Shown in pieces: positions 22,900 through 31,097 of a stretch of 33,698 nucleotides of DNA; position 1 is the first letter of the stretch; every line of letters begins with the position of its first letter. Position numbers and translations under genes: made by a program. The stretch is from JAMXLO01 sp041487355 (GTDB lineage: Bacteria; Pseudomonadota; Alphaproteobacteria; Acetobacterales; Acetobacteraceae). Location of the stretch: positions 1 through 33,698 of the forward strand of contig JBGPND010000036.1 in the NCBI GenBank assembly GCA_041487355.1, in the 5' to 3' direction. The notes under the pieces are model-generated. The model had not been told where the DNA came from. It did no database searches and saw only the letters and a list, made by a program, of their open reading frames with translations.

Positions 22900-23582
22900 T
22901 GGGTCCCGACGCGCGGGTCGCTGTCTATTACGCATCGCTTCCCGATGATCCGCTGTTCGCCGAAGGCGCGACCTGGCTGGGCCGCGATCCGGAAAGCGGC
23001 GCTCCGGCGCCTCAGCCCGACATTCCAGGTATCGCGGAGATCACCGCCGAACCGCGCCTCTACGGATTTCATGCCACGCTGAAACCGCCGATGCGGCTGG
23101 CGGAGGGCCGGCAGTGGTTCGACGTGGTGCAGGCGGCGACGCAGCTCGCCAACCGGATCGCGCCGTTCGATCTGCCTCGGCTCGCGGTATCCGATGTCTT
23201 CGGTTTCCTCGCGCTGTGCGAGACCGTCCCCTGCCCGCCCTTGCAGGCGCTGGCCGATGCCTGCGTCGAGCATCTCGATCCGTTCCGCGCTCACCCGTCG
23301 GATGCCGAACTGATCCGCCGTCGCCGCGCCAATCTCACGCCGCGGCAGGACGCCATGCTGCTACGGTGGGGGTACCCGTACGTGTTCGATACCTGGTTCT
23401 TCCACATGACTCTGACGCGGAGGCTGACGGCCGAGGAAAAGCGCCTCTACCAGCCGGCGGCGGAGGCATACTTCGCCCGCGCGATCGCCATGCCGCGCCG
23501 CGTGACCGATATTTGCCTGTTCGTGCAGCCCACGCCCGGGGAAGCCTTCGTCATCGAAGAGCGGCTGAAGCTGCGCGGCTGA
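22899..23582 (+). CDS. DUF1045 phosphonate-operon protein, 2H phosphoesterase fold
   Basis: DUF1045 proteins occur in phn operons and belong to the 2H phosphoesterase superfamily, whose members open or hydrolyse cyclic phosphates. The 227-aa product has both signature motifs: H58-A-T-L in GFHATLKPPM and H169-M-T-L in FHMTLTRRL, about 111 residues apart, with a final conserved FVQPTPGEAFVIEERL. The start overlaps the phnM stop (TGATG). No phnP is present in the window. PhnP hydrolyses 5-phosphoribosyl 1,2-cyclic phosphate, the product of PhnJ, so this protein is a reasonable candidate for that step; this is inference, not established here. Confidence 0.87.
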   Translation: MGPDARVAVYYASLPDDPLFAEGATWLGRDPESGAPAPQPDIPGIAEITAEPRLYGFHATLKPPMRLAEGRQWFDVVQAATQLANRIAPFDLPRLAVSDVFGFLALCETVPCPPLQALADACVEHLDPFRAHPSDAELIRRRRANLTPRQDAMLLRWGYPYVFDTWFFHMTLTRRLTAEEKRLYQPAAEAYFARAIAMPRRVTDICLFVQPTPGEAFVIEERLKLRG

Positions 23583-24087
23583 GCGCGGCGAGGAACCGCG
23601 TCACGCCTGCTTCCAGCGAGGCGTCGTTCATCACCGTCTCGACGTCCACGTGATCCGGCACCGCCACGTTGCGCGACAGGCGTGCCGCGACGTCCGCCGC
23701 GGTTTCCCGTGCGCGGGAAGCCAGCCGCGCGGCGAGCACGCCGGCGGGTGCGGTCACCTCGATGACCCGTATCGGAAACCGCCGCGCCGCAGCGGCAATG
23801 ACGGTGCGCGAAGCGTTCGCCACAACGACGAGGCCACGCCCGATGTCGTCGGTCACGTCAGCGGGAATGCCATAGCTCAACCCATGCGCCTGCCATTGCA
23901 GCGCGAATTCACGCATGGCGAATTCTGCCGGCGTCACCGCCTCGTGCGCCTCGCCACCGGCGTCGGCGGGCCTGGTGACCACGCGCCGGACGAAGCGAAA
24001 CCGTGGATCATCCGCCAGCGCCTGTTGCGCGGCCTCCAGCAGCGTGTCCTTCCCGGCCCCGCTCGGCCCGACTATCAGAACCAGCAT
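23551..24087 (-). CDS. phnN: Ribose 1,5-bisphosphate phosphokinase PhnN
   Basis: PhnN phosphorylates ribose 1,5-bisphosphate to PRPP, linking phosphonate breakdown to nucleotide synthesis. The 178-aa product has a P-loop GPSGAGKDT (residues 7-15), the FVRRVVTRP loop and QWQAHGLSYGIP, as in PhnN and guanylate-kinase-like folds. I chose the ATG at 24087 (MLVLIVGPSG) with GGGGA upstream rather than the ATG at 24111. It is the only pathway gene of this block on the minus strand and its 3' end overlaps the DUF1045 gene by 32 bases, so both coding ends share DNA and antisense interference is possible. Confidence 0.9.
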   Translation of the reverse strand: MLVLIVGPSGAGKDTLLEAAQQALADDPRFRFVRRVVTRPADAGGEAHEAVTPAEFAMREFALQWQAHGLSYGIPADVTDDIGRGLVVVANASRTVIAAAARRFPIRVIEVTAPAGVLAARLASRARETAADVAARLSRNVAVPDHVDVETVMNDASLEAGVTRFLAALSRAASAALR

Positions 24088-24153
24088 CGCATCCCCGCAT
24101 TGACGGCACACAAGGTGGCGTTAGCCTGCGCGCCACGCAACGGAGAACCCCGC

Positions 24154-25928
24154 ATGTTCACCACCCGCCCGGAGATCGCCGGCACGTTCGGTGTCGTCGC
24201 CAGCACGCACTGGATCGCCAGCCAGGTCGGCATGGCGGTGCTGGAGCGGGGCGGCAATGCGTTCGACGCCGCCGCCGCCACGGCGTTCACGCTGCAGGTC
24301 GCGGAGCCGCATCTCAACGGGCCGGGCGGTGATGCGCCGATCATCATCCATGCCGCACGTACGCTGACGCAGCACGTGATCTGCGGCCAGGGGGTCGCGC
24401 CGCAGGCCGCCACGCTGGCGAAATTCCGCGACCTCGACATCGACCTCATTCCGGCGACCGGCGTGCTGCCGGCGGTGGTGCCCGGCGCGTTCGACGCCTG
24501 GTGCCTGATGCTGCGCGACTGGGGCACCTGGGAACTCGCCGACGTTCTCGCCTTCGCGATCGGCTATGCGAAGAACGGCATCCATATCGTGCCGCGCATC
24601 AGCGCCACCATCGAAGGCCTGCGCATGCTGTTCGAGGCGGAATGGACATCTTCCGCCGCCGTCTTCCTGCCGGGCGGCAAGGTTCCCGCACCGGAAAGCC
24701 TGTTTGCCCGGCCCGCGCTCGCCGCCACCTACGAACGCATCTGCAGCGAGGCCGTCGGCGCGTCGCGCGAAGCGCGCATCGATGCCGCCCGCGCCGCCTG
24801 GTACCGCGGCTTCGTCGCCGAGGCGGTGGACAAGTTCTTCCGCTCCACCGACGTGCTGGACGTCACCGGCCGCCGCCATCGCGGCCTGCTGGCGGCCGAC
24901 GATTTCGCCCGCTGGTCGGCGACCGTCGAAGACCCTGCCGCCTACGATTATCACGACCATACCGTGCTGAAATGCGGCCCGTGGAGCCAGGGCCCGGTCT
25001 TGCTGCAACAGCTCGCCCTGCTGCGCGGCTTCGACATCGCCGCGATGGACCCGCTCGGCGCCGAGTTCGTCCACACCGTGGTGGAATGCGCCAAGCTCGC
25101 CTACGCCGACCGCGAGGCCTACTACGGCGACCCCAATTTTGTCCGCGTTCCGCTCGGCACGCTGCTGTCCGACGAATACAACGCCGAACGCCGCAAGCTG
25201 GTCGCGCGTGATGCATCGCTTGAGCTGCGTCCCGGCACCGTGCCCGGCTACACGCCCGTTGTCGATCGTGACGGTGCCAGCCGCGCGCATCTGCTGACGC
25301 GTGCGCCGGGCGCAGGCGAGCCGACCGTGGCGCGCCTCGGCGTGATCGGGGCCGACACCTGCCATCTCGACGTGATCGACCGTGACGGCAACATGGTCAG
25401 CGCCACACCGTCCGGCGGCTGGCTGCAATCATCGCCGGTAATCCCTGAGCTTGGCTTCTGCATGGGAACCCGAGGCAGATGTTCTGGCTGAAGCCGGACC
25501 TGCCGAACAGCCTCGAGCCGGGCAAGCGTCCGCGCACGACCCTGTCGCCGAGCTTCGCGCTGCGCGACGGCAAGCCGTGGATGGCATTCGGCACGCCGGG
25601 CGGCGAGCAGCAGGACCAGTGGTCGCTCACCTTCTTCCTCCGCATGGTGCATCACAACATGGGCATCCAGGAAGCCATCGATGCGCCATCGTTCCACACC
25701 GAACACTGGCCGTCGAGCTTCTGGCCGCGTGTCGCACGCCCAGGCAAGGTGGTGATCGAAGGCCGCTTCCCCGACTCAGTGATGTACGAACTGAAGGCGC
25801 GGGATCACAAGGTGGAGAAGGGCGAGGACTGGTCGGAAGGCCGCCTCTCCGGCGCGCGCATCGAAGGCGATCAGATGCGTGCCGGTGCCAATCCGCGCGG
25901 CATGCAGGGCTACGCGGTCGGCCGCTGA
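24154..25928 (+). pseudogene. Gamma-glutamyltransferase family gene with a one-base deletion
   Basis: The gene encodes a gamma-glutamyltransferase (Ntn-hydrolase), which normally self-cleaves before a catalytic threonine and transfers or hydrolyses gamma-glutamyl groups. From the ATG at 24154 (ACGGAGA upstream) the frame shows ASQVGMAVLERGGNAFDAAAA and PHLNGPGGD, and Thr402 in GADTCHLDVIDRDGN is the likely nucleophile. At 25471-25480 the reading GTRG should continue as Q-M-F-W but one C is missing, so this frame ends at 25491 as RCSG. The remainder, from MFWLKPDLPNSLEPGKRPRTT to 25928, continues in another frame with normal family sequence. Restoring one base gives 591 aa. This is either a real frameshift or a sequencing error; the rest of the gene looks intact. 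The end overlaps the next gene (TGATG). Confidence 0.87.
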
Positions 25929-26764
25929 TGCGGCGTCTGGTCCAGCCCGGCCCCAGCCATCCCGAGCGGATCGAGAGCTTCGAAGGGCGCAGCCGCAGGC
26001 TGGAGTTTTCGCTGCAGCCTGGGCTCTCGCTGAACGATGCGCTGACCCGCCCGCTGGTCGCCGCCGGCATGCGAAGCGCGGCGCTGGTGTTCGAAGGCGG
26101 CGCGCTCGGCCCGTTCAGCTACGTGATGCCGGGACCGCCGACCGACGACAAGCATGTCGCGTATTTCAGCGCGCCACGTTCGCCGTCCGGCGAGACGGTG
26201 GTGGAGATCGCCAACGCGACTTTCGGCTGGCGCGACGATGCGCCATTCGTGCATTGCCATGGGGCGTGGATCGAGGAGGGCACGCACCGGCGCGGCGGCC
26301 ACATGCTGCCGCACGAGACCATCGTTGCGGTGGCAACCACCGTGCATGCCTGGGCGTTGCCGGACATAGAAATTCGCGCCGATCCCGATCCCGAAACCAA
26401 CTTCACGCTGTTCCATCCCGTTCCGGCCGCTGCAGCAACGGAAGGCGATCGCACCATCGTCGCGCGCATCCGTCCGAACCAGGACATCACCACTGCGATC
26501 GAAACGATCGCCCGTCATCACCACCTCGCCGCCGCCATCGTGCGCGGCAGCCTGGGCAGCCTGATCGGCGCGCACTTCACCGACGGCAGCAGGGTGACCG
26601 ATCACGCCACCGAGGTGCTGGTGCGCTCCGGCCACGTGCATGGCGGCGAGACCGTGCTGGACATGCTCGTCGTCGACATGGCCGGCATGGTGCACGAGGG
26701 CCGCCTGGTCCGCGGCGACAACCCGGTCTGCATCACCTTCGAACTGGTGCTGGAAGCCGCCTGA
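25928..26764 (+). CDS. PPC/DUF296-like protein, 278 aa
   Basis: The product resembles proteins with the PPC (DUF296) fold, a trimeric beta-alpha domain seen in plant AT-hook proteins and in stand-alone bacterial proteins with a histidine metal site. H109 and H111 in FVHCHGAWIEEG with H125 in RGGHMLPHETIVA form the typical ligand set. The second half (AIVRGSLGSLIGAHF ... VLDMLVVDMAGMVHEGRLV) looks like a second, degenerate copy. No AT-hook is seen, so DNA binding is unlikely. It is translationally coupled to the gamma-glutamyltransferase gene, suggesting a shared pathway, but no reaction can be named. Confidence 0.65.
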   Translation: MRRLVQPGPSHPERIESFEGRSRRLEFSLQPGLSLNDALTRPLVAAGMRSAALVFEGGALGPFSYVMPGPPTDDKHVAYFSAPRSPSGETVVEIANATFGWRDDAPFVHCHGAWIEEGTHRRGGHMLPHETIVAVATTVHAWALPDIEIRADPDPETNFTLFHPVPAAAATEGDRTIVARIRPNQDITTAIETIARHHHLAAAIVRGSLGSLIGAHFTDGSRVTDHATEVLVRSGHVHGGETVLDMLVVDMAGMVHEGRLVRGDNPVCITFELVLEAA

Positions 26765-26794
26765 TACCTCCGAGCGCAGGCCTTGACCTGTAAT

Positions 26795-26824
26795 CGTCAT
26801 TCCGGCGCAAGCGGGAACCCAGGG
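26795..26824. repeat. Family C repeat fragment (CGTCATTCC ... GGGAACCCAGGG)
   Basis: CGTCATTCCGGCGCAAGCGG followed by GAACCCAGGG resembles the widespread CGTCATTCCCGCGAAAGCGGGAATCCAG type of palindrome. It begins a roughly 300-base mosaic (26765-27060) with no gene; further fragments are GGATGCCCGCATTCGAGCG at about 26852 and GCGAAGGCGGGAGCGGGCAT at 27028-27047. Confidence 0.65.
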
Positions 26825-26895
26825 CTGCAAATCGAAGTACTGTCCCCACTGGATGCCCGCATTCGAGCGTGTTAGGAGCCCGGCCAATCGACCCA

Positions 26896-26981
26896 CAGTG
26901 TCATTGCGAGCGTAGCGAAGCAATCTCGGGGTGAGTGCCTACCGACCACGAGATTGCTTCGCTGCGCTCGCAATGACAGTG
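26896..26981. repeat. Family B palindrome, third copy
   Basis: CACAGTGTCATTGCGAGCG starts at about 26894 and CGCTCGCAATGACAGTG ends at 26981. The inner arms AGCGAAGCAATCTCG and CGAGATTGCTTCGCT are exact inverse complements around a spacer of about 20 bases. It lies in the gap between the PPC gene and the convergent TPR gene. Confidence 0.88.
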
Positions 26982-27060
26982 GGACGCGGTGCTCGTCTAT
27001 TGCTTCACACTCTCGAAGCTTGTCGCCGCGAAGGCGGGAGCGGGCATGACGACAAACGAG

Positions 27061-28659
27061 TCATCCTGTCCTCGCAACGGAATGACACGCGCCGAGCGCA
27101 CGCGCCACGTCGGCCACGACGCCATCCCAGTCGCCCCGCCGCCGCTGGCGGAACAGCCGCGCGTTTGGATACCAGGGGCTGTCGTCGCGATCCAGCAGCC
27201 AGCGCCAGTCGGCGCTGTACTGCAGCATGATCCATACCGGCTTGCCCAACGCTCCGGCCAGGTGCGCCACCGACGTGTCAATCGTCACCACGAGGTCCAG
27301 CAGCGAGATCAGCGCCGCCGTATCGGCGAAATCGTGCAGCTCTCCGCTGTGATCGATCAGCAGCGGATGCGCTGCCAGCCAGTCGCGCTGCGCGGACGGG
27401 ATCTCCTTTTGCAGCGCGTGGATCTCGATACCGGCCAGCGACAGCACGGGCAGCAACGCGTCGATCGACAGCGAACGCTTGGGTATATGCTGCGATCCCC
27501 ACCAGGCGAGGCCGATACGCGGACGCGTGCGCGGTCCCAGTCGCTGCTGCCATGCCACGAGCCTGCCCGAAGGCGCGCGCAAGTACGGCACCTCGGCGGG
27601 AATGCTGTCGAGTTCGGTGCCGAACACCAGAGGCAGGCTCAGCAAAGGCGTGACGATGTCGGCAGGCGGCTCCTTCTCCCCCACCGCGATCACCGTCTCG
27701 ACGTCTTCCATCGTCTGCATCAGCGCCTTCAGCTCGACATAGACCTGCAGGCTGACGCGCGCGCCCTGCCGGGCCAGCAGCGGCGCATAGCGGGCGAACT
27801 GGATCATGTCGCCATGCCCCTGCTCGCAGGTCAGCAGGATGCGCTTGCCGGCAACCTCCGCCAGGTCCGGGACGCGCGCATCCTCGCGTGGCGGGTCATG
27901 CTCGGCGACATGCCAGCGGCCCTCGTATTTCCGCCACCCCTCGGCGAACCGACCAAGCAGCAGCAGAGCCAGGCTTTCGTTCCATTCCGCCACCTCGGGC
28001 TTGAAGCCGGACATCGCGCGGCAGGTGGCGAGCGCCTCATCGTAGCGCCCGAGGCCCACCAGCGCTTCGCCGAGGCTGGCGTAGACATCGGCCAGCCGGT
28101 GCGCTGGAGCGGCAGCAGACCCCTCGGCCAGGGCAGCCCGGAAGCTGGCAACCGCCTCCTCCAGCCGATCCAGCGCCGCCAGTGACCGGCCCATGTTGTA
28201 GTGCGCCGGGACATGGCCGGGCTGGATATCCAGCACCTGCCGGAAGCATTCGATCGCATCTTCGTGCTGTCCCCTGCCGGCGAGCACATTGCCCAGATTG
28301 TTGAGCGCCCCGTAGTCACCGGGCCGCAGGGCAAGCGCCCGCCGCAGCGGCGGCTCCGCCTGCTGGTACAGCTTCAGCTCCAGCAGTGCCGTGCCAAGGT
28401 GATAGTGCGCGAGCGCGTCGTCCGCGCGCTCGCGTGTTGCGCGGGTCAGGTAGCCGACCGCATCCGGCAACTGCGAGCGATCGAGGCACACGACGCCCAG
28501 CAGATGCAGTGCATCGAAATGCCGCGCGTCGCGCTCGATCAGCTCAAGGCAGCAGCGTTCGGCCTCGGCATAGTCGCGCGCATGATAGTAGCGCGCCGCG
28601 GCCGCCATTCCGTGCCTTGGTGGCGGGACACGGAGCGCGTGATTTAGCCGGTCGGCCAT
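27061..28659 (-). CDS. TPR protein with C-terminal glycosyltransferase (GT9/heptosyltransferase-like) domain
   Basis: The 532-aa product has tetratricopeptide repeats from about residue 18 to 245 (for example DALAHYHLGTALLELKLYQQA and DYGALNNLGNVLAGRGQHED), followed by a glycosyltransferase-B-like domain from about 270. In that domain LLTCEQGHGDMIQFARY starts a Rossmann-like half, and DLVVTIDTSVAHLAGALGKP with SADWRWLLDRDDSPWYP matches the nucleotide-sugar site of ADP-heptose-type transferases. Such fusions are common in alphaproteobacteria, with substrates mostly unknown. The ATG at 28659 follows the upstream ThDP-enzyme stop by 22 bases; an internal ATG at 28608 with AAGG upstream is an alternative. 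It may glycosylate a protein or surface polymer. Confidence 0.83.
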   Translation of the reverse strand: MADRLNHALRVPPPRHGMAAAARYYHARDYAEAERCCLELIERDARHFDALHLLGVVCLDRSQLPDAVGYLTRATRERADDALAHYHLGTALLELKLYQQAEPPLRRALALRPGDYGALNNLGNVLAGRGQHEDAIECFRQVLDIQPGHVPAHYNMGRSLAALDRLEEAVASFRAALAEGSAAAPAHRLADVYASLGEALVGLGRYDEALATCRAMSGFKPEVAEWNESLALLLLGRFAEGWRKYEGRWHVAEHDPPREDARVPDLAEVAGKRILLTCEQGHGDMIQFARYAPLLARQGARVSLQVYVELKALMQTMEDVETVIAVGEKEPPADIVTPLLSLPLVFGTELDSIPAEVPYLRAPSGRLVAWQQRLGPRTRPRIGLAWWGSQHIPKRSLSIDALLPVLSLAGIEIHALQKEIPSAQRDWLAAHPLLIDHSGELHDFADTAALISLLDLVVTIDTSVAHLAGALGKPVWIMLQYSADWRWLLDRDDSPWYPNARLFRQRRRGDWDGVVADVARALGACHSVARTG

Positions 28660-28681
28660 CCGCACATCGACGCGAGGTTGC

Positions 28682-30454
28682 TTAGACCCGCTTCTTCCCG
28701 GGCTGCGCACCGCGCGCCGGCTTCGGATGGTTCGGCGCCGCCGCCCGTTTCGGCTTCGGCGCGGGCTTCGCCGGTTTCCCGGCGCGCAGCTCCGCGATCG
28801 TGGCACGCGTGGTGATCTGTTCCGGGTTCATGCGCAGCTCGATCACTGCCGGCCTGCCGCTTTCGACTGCGCGGCGGAATGCAGGAGCAAATTCCGCGGT
28901 CTCGCTCACCACCTCGCCATGGCCGCCGAATGCCTCGATGAATTTGGCGAAGTCGGGATTGGTCAACGCGGTGCCGGAAACGCGGCCGGGATAGGTGCGC
29001 TCCTGATGCATGCGGATCGTGCCGTACATCTGGTTGTTGAACACCAGCACGATCGGCGCCACGCCGTGGTGGAACGCGGTGGCGATCTCCTGCCCGGTCA
29101 TCAGGAAGCCGCCGTCGCCGACCAGGCTCACCACCATGCGATCGGGATACACGATCTTCGCACCGACCGCGGCCGGAACGCTGTAGCCCATCGCGCCATT
29201 GGTCGGGCCGATATAGCGCTGGCCGTCGCGGAAGTTGATGAAACGCGTCGCCCAGCCGGCGAAGTTACCGGCATCCGTGGTGATCAGCGCGTCCCGCGTC
29301 AGCAGCGTTTCCAGCTCGCGCATCGCCGTGCCGAGATTGAGCGTGCCTTCGTAATTCGGCACCGCGCGCTGCGCCTCACGCAGCGAGCGCAGCTCTTGCG
29401 TCCACTCCGCCCAGTTGGCCTGCACCGGCTCGAGCGCCGCGACGGCATGGGCGAATGCGTTGAGATCGGACACGATGCCAAGCGCGGGGCGGAACACCCG
29501 GCCGATCTCGCTGCCATCCGGATACACCTGGATGATCGGCACGCTGCCCGCCATGTCGAGCAGCGTGTAACCCTGCGTCACCGTGTCGCCGAGGCGTGAG
29601 CCGATGGCCAGGATCAGGTCCGCCTCCTTCACCTTGGCCACCAGTCCCGGATCGGAGCCGACGCCGAGGTCGCCGGCGAAATTGTCCGCCATGCCGTCAT
29701 ACAGCGCCTGTCGCCGGAAACCGACGGTCACCGGCACGTCGTTGCCGAGCAGGAAGTCGCGGATCGCCGTGCGTCCATCCTCCGTCCAGCAGGAGCCGCC
29801 GAGCACGGCAAGCGGCTTGTGCGATTGGCTCAGCATCGTTCGCAATTGCATCAGCGCGGCGGGATCGGGATGTGGCGGCGCGACCGATGCCCGCGGCAGG
29901 TCGGGCATCTCGATCATGTCCTTCTGCATCTCTTCCGAGAGAGCGATGACCACCGGCCCCGGCCGGCCGGACACCGCCACGTCCACCGCATGCGCGACGA
30001 TTTCGGGAATCCGCTTCGCCTGGTCGATCTGCGTCACCCATTTGGCGAGCGGGCTGAACATCCGGCGATAGTCGACTTCCTGGAATGCGTCGCGGCCGGC
30101 ATCCTCATGCGGAATCTGACCGACGAACAACAGCAGCGGCGTGCTGTCCTGCATCGCGATATGCACGCCGATCGCGCCGTGGCAGGCACCGGGTCCGCGC
30201 GTCACCATCGCCGCGGCGGGACGGCCCTTCAGCTTGCCGTATGCCTCGGCCATGTTGACCGCACCTGCCTCGAACCGACAGGTGACGAGCTTCAGCTTCT
30301 GCCGCACCTCGTAGAGGCCGTCGAGCACGTCGAGATAGCTTTCGCCTGGCACGGCGAAGACATGATCGATGCCTTGCGCAACGAGCGCGTCCGCCAAGGC
30401 GCGTCCCCCTGTGCGTGGGACGATGCGCGCCGTGCGCGCCTGAGCCAGTTCCAT
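28682..30454 (-). CDS. Thiamine diphosphate-dependent enzyme, acetolactate synthase-like
   Basis: The 590-aa product has the three-domain layout of ThDP enzymes related to the acetolactate synthase large subunit. E38 in FAVPGESYLDV is the glutamate that activates the thiazolium. The pyrophosphate/Mg motif is G446-D-G with N473-N474 in VFNNQMYGTIR. The last ~30 residues are a Lys/Pro/Ala-rich tail (PAPKPKRAAAP) unlike the standard enzyme. No small regulatory subunit is near, so a role in a decarboxylation or carboligation other than branched-chain amino acid synthesis is likely; the donor and acceptor cannot be assigned. GGGAGG precedes the ATG at 30454. It is co-directional with the TPR-glycosyltransferase gene 22 bases downstream. 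Confidence 0.85.
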   Translation of the reverse strand: MELAQARTARIVPRTGGRALADALVAQGIDHVFAVPGESYLDVLDGLYEVRQKLKLVTCRFEAGAVNMAEAYGKLKGRPAAAMVTRGPGACHGAIGVHIAMQDSTPLLLFVGQIPHEDAGRDAFQEVDYRRMFSPLAKWVTQIDQAKRIPEIVAHAVDVAVSGRPGPVVIALSEEMQKDMIEMPDLPRASVAPPHPDPAALMQLRTMLSQSHKPLAVLGGSCWTEDGRTAIRDFLLGNDVPVTVGFRRQALYDGMADNFAGDLGVGSDPGLVAKVKEADLILAIGSRLGDTVTQGYTLLDMAGSVPIIQVYPDGSEIGRVFRPALGIVSDLNAFAHAVAALEPVQANWAEWTQELRSLREAQRAVPNYEGTLNLGTAMRELETLLTRDALITTDAGNFAGWATRFINFRDGQRYIGPTNGAMGYSVPAAVGAKIVYPDRMVVSLVGDGGFLMTGQEIATAFHHGVAPIVLVFNNQMYGTIRMHQERTYPGRVSGTALTNPDFAKFIEAFGGHGEVVSETAEFAPAFRRAVESGRPAVIELRMNPEQITTRATIAELRAGKPAKPAPKPKRAAAPNHPKPARGAQPGKKRV

Positions 30455-30574
30455 TGATGCCTCCCGTTGTGCCCCCGTGGAGCGCTTGCGCGCAGGATAG
30501 TCAGGTCCAGCCGGTTCCGTCACCCCGGGATTCCTGCTCGGCCCCTGGCACCGGTACGTACTATCCCGATCCGC

Positions 30575-30589
30575 ACAATTCCGAATTGT
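30575..30589. promoter_or_regulatory. Palindrome ACAATTCCGAATTGT, candidate operator
   Basis: The 15-bp sequence has seven-base arms exactly inverted around one central base. It sits near the middle of a 258-base divergent gap, about 121-124 bases from each flanking start. It is AT-rich compared with its surroundings. No matching regulator is in the window. Confidence 0.45.
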
Positions 30590-30712
30590 CCGCGGGTCAT
30601 CTAACGGTGTTTGCTTGCCACAAATCGAACAAAACCTCCGCCCATTTCCGCCCTTGCATCGATCGAGCTTTTGCCTGCTTGCTGATGTCACTGAAGAGAA
30701 AGAGGTCCCCAG

Positions 30713-30982
30713 ATGCTACAGAGCATGACCTGGTGCGCAACGGATAATCTGGCCAGAAGCCAGTTCCAGGTGTTCAGCGAGATCGGCGAGCAGATGCAGC
30801 TCAGCGAAGACGATCGCCGCCGCGTTCTGCTGCTGTCGGAGCTGGAGTGGTCCGACTGGGCGGACTTCCTGCAGGACGGCCCGCTACCGGCACAGCCGCA
30901 ACTCCCGGTAATGCTGCGCCGCCTCGGCAGCGCCAGCCATCGCCTGGCCGCGATGGGCGAGCGGCAGGGCATCGCGTCGTAG
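30713..30982 (+). CDS. Small uncharacterised protein, 89 aa, antitoxin Xre/MbcA/ParS-like in outline
   Basis: The 89-aa product is helical: residues 10-30 (NLARSQFQVFSEIGEQMQLS), 35-50 (RRRVLLLSELEWSDWADFL) and 60-85 (QLPVMLRRLGSASHRLAAMGER). The pattern of an LLLSE helix, a W-x-x-W pair and an L-x-x-ML-x-RL-x-x-AS helix is reminiscent of Xre/MbcA/ParS antitoxin-type DNA-binding domains, but the resemblance is weak and no toxin gene is adjacent. An AAAGAGG ribosome site precedes the ATG. The stop lies two bases before a direct repeat in front of an IS1595-type transposase, which separates it from downstream genes. Confidence 0.5.
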   Translation: MLQSMTWCATDNLARSQFQVFSEIGEQMQLSEDDRRRVLLLSELEWSDWADFLQDGPLPAQPQLPVMLRRLGSASHRLAAMGERQGIAS

Positions 30983-31058
30983 GGAAAAGTTCCCAATTAT
31001 ATACTTGACTGAAGGGCATTTCTGGGAATAAGAACCCAATTATATACTTGACTGAAGG
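30982..31058. repeat. Two direct copies of a 34-35 nt unit upstream of the transposase
   Basis: Units at 30982-31015 and 31024-31058 share GGGAA, a short variable palindromic centre, and then the identical 24 bases starting CCCAATTATATACTTGACTG and ending AAGG. The period is 42-43 bases. The AT-rich words differ from flanking DNA. They may be a duplicated insertion-sequence end or transposase-binding sites, or a tandem promoter, as each contains TTGACT. Confidence 0.8.
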
Positions 31059-31076
31059 TTCCGGTTAGGCTATGAA
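31048..31076 (+). promoter_or_regulatory. Putative sigma-70 promoter for the transposase
   Basis: TTGACT at 31048-31053 and TATGAA at 31071-31076 are separated by 17 bases. The -35 box lies in the second direct repeat, and the transposase ATG is 22 bases after the -10 box, with AGGAGC in between. Confidence 0.45.
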
Positions 31077-31097
31077 TGTCGGCATAGGAGCAACCCC

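Noticed and set aside
30982..31058. Direct repeats as a CRISPR array
   Set aside because: Only two units with an 8-base gap, no spacers of constant size and no cas genes; they fit an IS end or promoter duplication better.
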